A stretch of DNA of 13,726 nucleotides from Chitinophagaceae bacterium (GTDB lineage Bacteria; Bacteroidota; Bacteroidia; Chitinophagales; Chitinophagaceae), in assembly GCA_947442905.1 (NCBI GenBank), contig CANEWV010000012.1:1-13726 (forward strand), in the 5' to 3' direction. Position 1 is the stretch's first letter. Every line of letters begins with the position of its first letter. A program made the translations under genes and the position numbers. Positions 8,740 to 13,726 of this stretch are shown here, piece after piece. Under the pieces are notes generated by a model. The model did no database searches. It saw only the letters and a list, made by a program, of their open reading frames with translations, and had not been told where the DNA came from.

Positions 8740-10146
8740 TTATATTCCAGCAGCTAAAACCACTGCTTGTTTTAATGCATTTAATTTGTTGTTGACTTCT
8801 TGTAATTCACTTTCAGGATTGGAAGAAACCACCACACCTGCGCCTGCTTGGTAGTAAAGCGTATTGTCTTTACTTAAAAAGCTTCGAATCATGATAGCAT
8901 GGTTAAAATCACCGTTGAATCCTACAAAACCAATAGCGCCACCATAATAGCCACGTGCCGTTGATTCCAAACCGTCAATAATCTCCAATGCCTTAAATTT
9001 AGGCGCGCCACTTAAAGTGCCAGCAGGAAATGTTTGCGCTAATACACTAAACGGATTTGCATCCTTCCCTAAGGTTCCTACAACTTCGCTCACTAAATGA
9101 ATCACATGCGAATAAAATTTTACCTGCTTGAACTGACTTACTGTTACTGCAGTACAAGACCTACTCAAATCATTACGGGCAAGATCCACTAGCATCACAT
9201 GCTCGGCGTTTTCTTTTGCGTCTTCTAATAATTTTGCAGAAAGTGCTTTATCTTCTTCATCATTCCCTGTTCTTTTAAATGTACCTGCAATGGGATGCAT
9301 CACTGCTTTGTTGTTACGAACAATTAGTTGCGCTTCAGGAGAAGAACCCATCAATTTATAATCACCATAATCAAAGAAAAATAAATAGGGTGAAGGGTTT
9401 ACGCTTCGAAGCGCCCTGTACACATTAAACTCATCCCCTTTAAAGGATTGCTCAAAACGTCTACTAAGTACAATTTGAAAAACATCGCCACGTAAACAGT
9501 GCTGAATACCCTTTTCAACCATGGCCTTATATGCCTCGTCTGAAACGTTTGAACGCTCATCACCAACAGGGGTAAATGGAAATTGTGGTACGTCTTTATT
9601 TCGAATGAGGGATTCAATGAGTGAAGTGTCGGCCTGTTCGTTCGCTAACAAATTTTGACATATAAAGAGTTCGTCTTTATAATGATCAAATACGATTACA
9701 TACTGATACAACCGGTAACGAATGAGCGGAACGTTTATTTTTTTCGCATCAGCAAACGAAATAGTTTCAAATAATGGAATGGCATCGAAACTAGTGTAAC
9801 CAAATAAGCCTTGTGCGAAACTTGTTTCTTTGTGCGCATGGGGTACTACTTGATAGCCCTGCATATAGCTCCACAACTGATTGTCAATTTGAGCCGTAGT
9901 TACATGCTGCTTTATTGGATCTTGATTTGGATACTTAATTTCGATTGTTTTTGCATCCTTCACTTCAATACCACCAATAGCACCTATACAAATAAATGAG
10001 TAGCTATTTTCAGCTACATGCGCATCGGTGCTTTCCAATAAAATAGTGTCTCTAAACCGGTCTCTTAGACGCAGGTAAATACTAACGGGCGTATACACAT
10101 CCGCTAACATTCTTTTACTCTCTGTACGTAAATCAATTTTCTTCAT
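8740..10146 (-). CDS. trpE: Anthranilate synthase component I
   Basis: TrpE converts chorismate and ammonia to anthranilate, the committed step. An N-terminal domain carries the Trp feedback site: LLES at 36-39 and the ENSYSF serine region at 46-51, so allosteric inhibition by tryptophan is expected. The chorismate-binding domain shows HPIAGT (284-289), DLARND (321-326), FPAGTLSGAPK (373-383) and GAGVV (435-439). Ala in PIAGT, where PabB usually has Lys, supports anthranilate synthase over aminodeoxychorismate synthase. At 468 aa the length fits. The ATG is only 11 nt past the T-run of an intrinsic terminator, so expression depends on the upstream attenuator as well as on feedback. The protein has a single tryptophan (Trp92). 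Confidence 0.98.
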   Translation of the reverse strand: MKKIDLRTESKRMLADVYTPVSIYLRLRDRFRDTILLESTDAHVAENSYSFICIGAIGGIEVKDAKTIEIKYPNQDPIKQHVTTAQIDNQLWSYMQGYQVVPHAHKETSFAQGLFGYTSFDAIPLFETISFADAKKINVPLIRYRLYQYVIVFDHYKDELFICQNLLANEQADTSLIESLIRNKDVPQFPFTPVGDERSNVSDEAYKAMVEKGIQHCLRGDVFQIVLSRRFEQSFKGDEFNVYRALRSVNPSPYLFFFDYGDYKLMGSSPEAQLIVRNNKAVMHPIAGTFKRTGNDEEDKALSAKLLEDAKENAEHVMLVDLARNDLSRSCTAVTVSQFKQVKFYSHVIHLVSEVVGTLGKDANPFSVLAQTFPAGTLSGAPKFKALEIIDGLESTARGYYGGAIGFVGFNGDFNHAIMIRSFLSKDNTLYYQAGAGVVVSSNPESELQEVNNKLNALKQAVVLAAGI

Positions 10147-10157
10147 AGGTCACAAAT

Positions 10158-10190
10158 AAAAAACCCCGACTTATAATGGTCGGGGCTTTT
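10158..10190 (-). terminator. Intrinsic terminator of the trp attenuator
   Basis: Read on the minus strand, a seven-base GC-rich stem CCCCGAC (10185-10179) and GTCGGGG (10170-10164) encloses an eight-base loop. Six T residues (10163-10158) follow directly. A short A-tract before the stem can pair with the T-run and lengthen it. The terminator lies between the leader ORF and trpE, only 11 nt from the trpE ATG, so it can only be regulatory for trpE. It also acts as the first visible stop for transcripts reading through ispD. The + strand side has only a CTTTT tail and no gene that would need it. Confidence 0.93.
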
Positions 10191-10203
10191 GAAATTATTC
10201 AAA

Positions 10204-10259
10204 AAGTAGTGAACAGGCCATTACAATCCCCGATTGGAGTTAGTATGCCACCACCACTT
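10204..10259 (-). promoter_or_regulatory. Attenuator switch region (alternative RNA pairings)
   Basis: Several mutually exclusive pairings can be drawn in the leader RNA. (a) AAGUGGUG at 10259-10252, which overlaps the first Trp codons, can pair with CACUACUU at 10211-10204 (8 bp, one G-U). (b) CAAUC-GGG-GAUUG at 10236-10224 is a self-contained small hairpin. (c) UCGGGG at 10233-10228 is identical to the terminator's 3' arm and can capture its 5' arm CCCCGA (10185-10180). (d) UUGUAAUGG at 10226-10218 can pair with CCAUUAUAA at 10179-10171, across the terminator loop (9 bp, one G-U). A ribosome stalled on the Trp codons covers (a) but leaves (c) and (d) free, favouring antitermination. A ribosome reaching the stop codon would cover (c) and (d) and let the terminator form. 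The pairings are read directly; the switching is inferred from classical attenuators. Confidence 0.7.
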
Positions 10260-10280
10260 GTTATTTAATAGTTGAATCAT
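10221..10280 (-). CDS. trpL: trp operon leader peptide (19 aa, WWW)
   Basis: A 20-codon ORF on the minus strand encodes MIQLLNNKWWWHTNSNRGL and ends in TAA. Codons 9-11 (10256-10248) are three consecutive TGG, and codon 12 is a His codon (CAT). Three Trp in 19 residues, placed 58 nt upstream of an intrinsic terminator and 74 nt upstream of the trpE start, is the hallmark of a ribosome-mediated transcription attenuator. The peptide itself is expected to have no function; its translation rate senses charged tRNA-Trp. No upstream in-frame start exists, and there is no recognisable Shine-Dalgarno sequence, which is usual in Bacteroidota. A candidate -7 box ends only 5 nt before the ATG, so the mRNA may have almost no 5' untranslated region. 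Confidence 0.9.
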   Translation of the reverse strand: MIQLLNNKWWWHTNSNRGL

Positions 10281-10285
10281 GATTA

Positions 10286-10317
10286 CAAATTTAAGAAATA
10301 TTGAGCATTAATGCCAG
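10286..10317 (-). promoter_or_regulatory. Candidate Bacteroidota-type promoter for the trp operon
   Basis: On the minus strand TAAATTTG (10293-10286) matches the Bacteroidota -7 consensus TAnnTTTG exactly. Twenty bases upstream, CTGG (10317-10314) is a weak fit to the -33 TTTG element. The box would place the transcription start at roughly 10283-10279, at or next to the leader-peptide ATG. The element fills the short space between the ispD stop (10325) and the leader ORF, the expected place for a trp promoter. The -7 match is good and the -33 match is poor. Confidence 0.55.
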
Positions 10318-10324
10318 TTTTTTT

Positions 10325-10987
10325 CTAAAAAAGGGATTCCGCAACAATTAAATCTTGTGGGCGTGTAATTTTAAGGTTGCTATACTCCCCTTCTATTAAA
10401 CGAACCGAATGTCCAGCCGCTTCCACCACCGTTGCTTCATCGGTAAAGCTAGCTTGGTAGGGCTGTTCGAAAGCAGGCAATAAAACCCTGCTTAAAAATG
10501 TTTGTGGTGTTTGTATGATTTTTACCCCGTTTCGGTCAATTACCTGGTGCGATTCACCGGATACGAGCCTAATACTATCAGTAGCTGTTACTGCTGGAAT
10601 TGCAGACCCATATATCAAAGCCTCTTCGTAGCACTTTCTAATAAGATCACTAGATACCAAACACCTAACACCATCGTGAACAAAAATCACGCCTGGCTCT
10701 TTAACCGTCTGTAACCCATTTTTTACAGATTCAAAACGAGTAGCTCCACCCTCCACAAATTGTATATGCGCAAGTTGAGCTGTTTCAAAATAAGTAGCTG
10801 CTTCACCAATATAGGATGCAGGCAATACAAGCACAATTTGAATATCGTAGTAGGCGTAAAAGAACTGTTGAACAGTATGCCATATAATGGGTTTGCCCTT
10901 CAAATGCAAAAACTGCTTAGGCACAGCAGTACCCATTCTTACACCTGACCCACCCGCAACAATTACAGCCGTTTTTTTCATTGTCAT
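10325..10987 (-). CDS. ispD: 2-C-methyl-D-erythritol 4-phosphate cytidylyltransferase
   Basis: IspD couples MEP with CTP to make CDP-ME in the non-mevalonate isoprenoid pathway, so this organism probably uses MEP rather than mevalonate. The nucleotide-binding loop AGGSGVRMG is at 11-19, followed by PKQFL (23-27) with the conserved Lys24. GGATRFESVKNGL (80-92), HDGVR (104-108), QTPQTF (159-164), FTDEATVVE (181-189) and NLKIT (204-208) complete the family pattern. At 220 aa it is slightly shorter than the E. coli enzyme. The ATG at 10987 follows the iaaA stop with no gap; the ATG at 10981 (MKKTAVIVAGG) is an equally reasonable start. No terminator separates its stop codon from the trp leader other than the attenuator itself. 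Confidence 0.95.
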   Translation of the reverse strand: MTMKKTAVIVAGGSGVRMGTAVPKQFLHLKGKPIIWHTVQQFFYAYYDIQIVLVLPASYIGEAATYFETAQLAHIQFVEGGATRFESVKNGLQTVKEPGVIFVHDGVRCLVSSDLIRKCYEEALIYGSAIPAVTATDSIRLVSGESHQVIDRNGVKIIQTPQTFLSRVLLPAFEQPYQASFTDEATVVEAAGHSVRLIEGEYSNLKITRPQDLIVAESLF

Positions 10988-11935
10988 TTATTTATAAATA
11001 GCGGTAGCCGATTCGCCTTTACTATTTTTAAAAGCCCTATACATTCCAGCGCTATTAAATACCATAGCTGTATTGCCTTTAGCATCCACCCCAATCATAC
11101 CACCCTCACCATTTAATGCCATTAATTTTTCATGCACCACCACTTCCATAGCGGCTTGCAAACTAAGGCCTTTATATTCCATTAAGCAGCTAACATCGTA
11201 TGCAGCTACTGATCGAATAAACATTTCACCATGACCCGTACAACTAATGGCGCAGGTTTTATTGTTGGCATAAGTTCCACTACCAATAATAGGACTATCT
11301 CCAATACGTCCATATTTTTTATTGGTCATACCACCGGTAGAAGTAGCACCTGCAATATTTCCGTTGGTATCACAGGCTACTGCGCCCACCGTACCAAATT
11401 TTTTATCCTTTAATAATTCCTCTAAATGATGATTGGTATGATCTAATGAATAGGCATCAGAATCGCGAATGGCTTTCCACTGGTCATATCTGAATTGAGA
11501 ATAAAAATATTCGTCAGGTGCTAACACAACACCTTGCTTGATGGCGAAATCGTTGGCCCCTTTGCCACTTAAAAAAACGTGATTACTATTACGCATTACT
11601 TCGGTAGCGAGTTGAATGGGATTTTTAACATTACGAACAGCAGCGATAGCGCCAGCTTCAAGGGTGGCTCCATCCATAATGGCAGCATCCATTTCTTGTA
11701 ATCCCTTTTTAGTAAATACGCTACCTTTTCCAGCGTTGAATAAAATATTATTTTCTAAGGTAAAAATAGATGCTTGTATGGCATCCACTGCCGTACCACC
11801 ATTTTGCAAAATGGAATAACCAGCATCCAAGGCTTCTTGTAATCCGTTTTGGTAAGCTTGTTCTAATTCGGGAGACATATCGGCTTTCAAAATAGTGCCT
11901 GCTCCCCCATGTATAACCAATGAAAATTGTTGCAT
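10988..11935 (-). CDS. iaaA: Isoaspartyl peptidase / L-asparaginase (plant type, Ntn hydrolase)
   Basis: This enzyme hydrolyses isoaspartyl dipeptides and L-asparagine, removing products of protein ageing. It belongs to the Ntn-hydrolase family, made as one chain that cleaves itself. The autocleavage site is FGTVGAV, with Gly181 before the nucleophile Thr182. TSTGGMTNKKYGRIGDSP (198-215) carries the substrate-binding Arg210 and Asp213, and SCTGHGE (231-237) supplies the second Thr-Gly pair. The N-terminus VIHGGAGTI is typical. Its length is 315 aa. No signal peptide is seen, so a cytoplasmic location is likely; secreted relatives and glycosylasparaginases usually have one. It starts 11 nt after the rfaE1 stop and abuts ispD. 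Confidence 0.93.
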   Translation of the reverse strand: MQQFSLVIHGGAGTILKADMSPELEQAYQNGLQEALDAGYSILQNGGTAVDAIQASIFTLENNILFNAGKGSVFTKKGLQEMDAAIMDGATLEAGAIAAVRNVKNPIQLATEVMRNSNHVFLSGKGANDFAIKQGVVLAPDEYFYSQFRYDQWKAIRDSDAYSLDHTNHHLEELLKDKKFGTVGAVACDTNGNIAGATSTGGMTNKKYGRIGDSPIIGSGTYANNKTCAISCTGHGEMFIRSVAAYDVSCLMEYKGLSLQAAMEVVVHEKLMALNGEGGMIGVDAKGNTAMVFNSAGMYRAFKNSKGESATAIYK

Positions 11936-11946
11936 CGTTTACTATT

Positions 11947-12939
11947 TTATTTATCCAATAGTAGTTTACATTCTGCTAGTAAATGTGCTTTATTGATGGC
12001 TGCAGTGCCTACTTCTTCACAAACAAGTCCACCAGCAATATTGGCCATTTCGGTGGCGAGTTCAATATTTTTTGTTGCTGCATACACAAGTGAAGCAACT
12101 GCAATAACAGTATCACCTGCGCCACTTACATCTGCAATAGATCTAACATGTGTAGGAATAATTTTTGCCGTATCGCCGGTATCAAAAAACATTCCTTTTT
12201 CTGATAAAGTAATGAGTGATATTTGATGTGCTAAATGCGTTTGAATTGCTGCATGAACCGCTCTTAAATTTTCGAGTGTAACCGAAGCAATAGGAACTTG
12301 CAATCCTTCTTTTACTTCTTTTAAATTAGGCTTAAATAATGTTACCCCTTTGTAGGCTAAAAAATTATTTTTTTTAGGATCCACAGACATTACAATATTT
12401 CGCTCCAAACAAGCAGCAATAGCCGCTTTAATACATGTTGGCGTTAATACACCCTTGTCATAATCTTCAAAAATTACCACATCCGGTTTTTTAGCATCTA
12501 AACAAAAGGTGAATTTTTGTAGTAATACCTTTTCAATATCGCTACTAATGGGTGTTGTAATTTCTGCATCTAGTCGCATCATTTGCTGGTTGCGACTCAT
12601 GACGCGCGTTTTATTGGTTGTAATGCGCGAATCATGCGTTAATAAATAACTGGTGTCGATGTGTTGTGCCTCAAAAAGTGATTGGAGTAATACACCATCA
12701 GGATCTGTACCAATTACGGATACAATAGTTGTTTGCGCACCCAGTGCTACTGTATTTAAAGCAACATTGGCAGCACCACCCACGCGGTGTTCTTTACGCT
12801 GCAGTGCAACGACCGGCACAGGCGCTTCGGGAGATATACGGTCTACCTGACCCCACCAATAGGTATCAAGCATTACATCGCCTATGATTACAACTTTTAG
12901 TTCGTTGAAGTCTTTAAAAAGTTGGTCAAAATTTGTCAT
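11947..12939 (-). CDS. rfaE1: D-glycero-beta-D-manno-heptose-7-phosphate kinase
   Basis: This PfkB/ribokinase-family protein matches the kinase half of HldE, which phosphorylates heptose-7-phosphate at O1 on the way to ADP-heptose for lipopolysaccharide core. DVMLDTYWWG (21-30) and RISPEAPVPVV (34-44) are strong RfaE1 signatures. The sugar-binding GGAANVALN is at 54-62, FEDYDKGVL at 157-165 and KPNLKE at 204-209. The catalytic Asp276 lies in the anion-hole motif SGAGDT. The 330-aa chain ends after the kinase fold, so the cytidylyl- or adenylyltransferase half (RfaE2) must be a separate gene outside the window. The gene starts 2 nt after the permease stop. Other PfkB sugar kinases are possible, but the N-terminal motifs favour RfaE1. 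Confidence 0.92.
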   Translation of the reverse strand: MTNFDQLFKDFNELKVVIIGDVMLDTYWWGQVDRISPEAPVPVVALQRKEHRVGGAANVALNTVALGAQTTIVSVIGTDPDGVLLQSLFEAQHIDTSYLLTHDSRITTNKTRVMSRNQQMMRLDAEITTPISSDIEKVLLQKFTFCLDAKKPDVVIFEDYDKGVLTPTCIKAAIAACLERNIVMSVDPKKNNFLAYKGVTLFKPNLKEVKEGLQVPIASVTLENLRAVHAAIQTHLAHQISLITLSEKGMFFDTGDTAKIIPTHVRSIADVSGAGDTVIAVASLVYAATKNIELATEMANIAGGLVCEEVGTAAINKAHLLAECKLLLDK

Positions 12940-12941
12940 GT

Positions 12942-13726
12942 TTATTTTTTATTACTTCGCACTGCAAGGTAATACAAAGGAATACCTAATAGTGCAATGA
13001 TAAGCCCAGGCCATGTAAAATTAGGCTTATAAATGATCAATAATACACAAAACAGGGTTCCCATGATCACATAAATTGCGGGTAAAACAGGGTAACCCAC
13101 CGCTTTGTAAGGGCGTTCGATATCAGGGCGCTTTTTGCGTAAAATAAAGATGCCTATAATGGTTAAAACATAAAAGATCACTACAATAAAAGAAACCATA
13201 TCAAGTAGGTCACCATATTTACCACTCAAGCAAAGTAAGGCAGCTACCACACACTGAGCCCACAAAGCCCACTCTGGTACCGCATTTTTATTAAGTGTAG
13301 AAGCTTTCTTGAAAAACAAACCATCCTGCGCCATGGTATAATACACACGCGCTCCAGCTAAAATAAGTCCGTTGTTACAACCAAAGGTTGATATCATAAT
13401 CATAACTGCAATTACATAGGTTCCAATGTTACCAAAAATTGCATTAGATGCAGAAACTGCTACCCTGTCTGCGGGTGCATGTGCAATGTCATTTAAAGGA
13501 AGCACACTGATGTACATTAAATTAGCAGACACATAAATAATGGTAACAATTAGCGTACCTAAAAATAAACTTAGCCCAATGTTGCGTTTAGGATTTTTAA
13601 TTTCCCCGGCAATAAATGTTACGTTATTCCATGCATCACTACTAAAAATAGAACCTACCATAGAAGCTGCAATAGCACCAAAAATTGCGAGGCCAATAAC
13701 CGGTGTGGTGCTATTATCTGCAGCAA
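12942..13726 (-). CDS. APC-superfamily amino acid permease, C-terminal part (5' end outside window)
   Basis: The frame is open to the right edge, 22 codons beyond the first internal ATG at 13661, so this is the C-terminal 261 residues of a longer transporter. About seven hydrophobic segments can be seen, and the tail ends in a basic RSNKK. SSDAWNNVTFIAGEIKNPKRN is the characteristic region around TM6 and its following loop in the APC/LAT-like amino-acid transporters. STFGCNNGLILAGARVYY and MAQDGLFF fit the TM8 region and next loop of the same group. It should be an inner-membrane amino-acid uptake or exchange protein; the substrate cannot be read from the sequence. The stop lies 2 nt before rfaE1, so the two are probably co-transcribed. 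Confidence 0.9.
   Translation of the reverse strand, partial: AADNSTTPVIGLAIFGAIAASMVGSIFSSDAWNNVTFIAGEIKNPKRNIGLSLFLGTLIVTIIYVSANLMYISVLPLNDIAHAPADRVAVSASNAIFGNIGTYVIAVMIMISTFGCNNGLILAGARVYYTMAQDGLFFKKASTLNKNAVPEWALWAQCVVAALLCLSGKYGDLLDMVSFIVVIFYVLTIIGIFILRKKRPDIERPYKAVGYPVLPAIYVIMGTLFCVLLIIYKPNFTWPGLIIALLGIPLYYLAVRSNKK

Noticed and set aside
10158..10190. Bidirectional terminator serving a plus-strand gene
   Set aside because: No plus-strand gene exists nearby, and the T-tract on that strand is only four bases long.
10291..10308. Second tiny ORF in the leader (ATG at 10308, five codons)
   Set aside because: It lies upstream of the likely transcription start, is very short and holds no Trp codons, so nothing supports translation.
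10147..10324. T-box, TRAP-binding leader or Trp repressor operator as alternative regulators
   Set aside because: There is no T-box sequence, no series of GAG/UAG triplets and no clear palindromic operator. The WWW leader ORF with terminator explains the region better.

Overview
The window is a compact, AT-rich stretch in which every supportable gene lies on the minus strand, so transcription runs from the right edge to the left edge. The likely host is a Gram-negative Bacteroidota, plausibly a Chitinophagaceae relative. Four things suggest this: a perfect TAnnTTTG-type -7 box, no obvious Shine-Dalgarno sequences, an exported TlpA-type thioredoxin with a DUF4369-like N-terminal region, and separate heptose kinase (LPS) and MEP-pathway genes. 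This placement is inferred from sequence style, not from a database search.

Layout in order of transcription. (1) 13726-10325 is a tightly packed housekeeping group: the C-terminal part of an APC-superfamily amino-acid permease, rfaE1 (heptose-7-phosphate kinase), an isoaspartyl peptidase/asparaginase (iaaA) and ispD. (2) 10324-10147 is the only sizeable non-coding gap (178 bp). It holds a candidate promoter, a 19-codon leader ORF with three consecutive Trp codons, alternative RNA pairings and an intrinsic terminator placed just before trpE. Together these form a ribosome-mediated trp attenuator. (3) 10146-3777 is a complete seven-gene tryptophan operon, trpE-G-D-C-F-B-A, with gaps of at most 11 nt or short overlaps. 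(4) 3775-1072 is the second half of histidine biosynthesis, hisH-A-F-IE, starting one base after the trpA stop codon. (5) 1056-1 is a TlpA-like exported thioredoxin, cut by the left edge, 15 nt after hisIE.

The trp genes convert chorismate to tryptophan: TrpE/TrpG make anthranilate, TrpD adds PRPP, TrpF isomerises, TrpC closes the indole ring and TrpAB finishes. HisIE, HisA and HisHF carry the his pathway from PR-ATP to imidazole-glycerol phosphate plus AICAR. The other his genes (hisG, D, C, B) are not in the window. The spacing implies one long trp-his transcript whose entry is gated by the Trp leader. The codon right after the three Trp codons is a His codon, which raises the possibility of dual sensing.

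No mobile elements, CRISPR arrays, tRNAs, rRNAs or broken genes were seen, and no gene-free stretch exceeds 300 bases. The individual enzymes are ordinary. The observations worth following up are the attenuator and its apparent extension over his genes.
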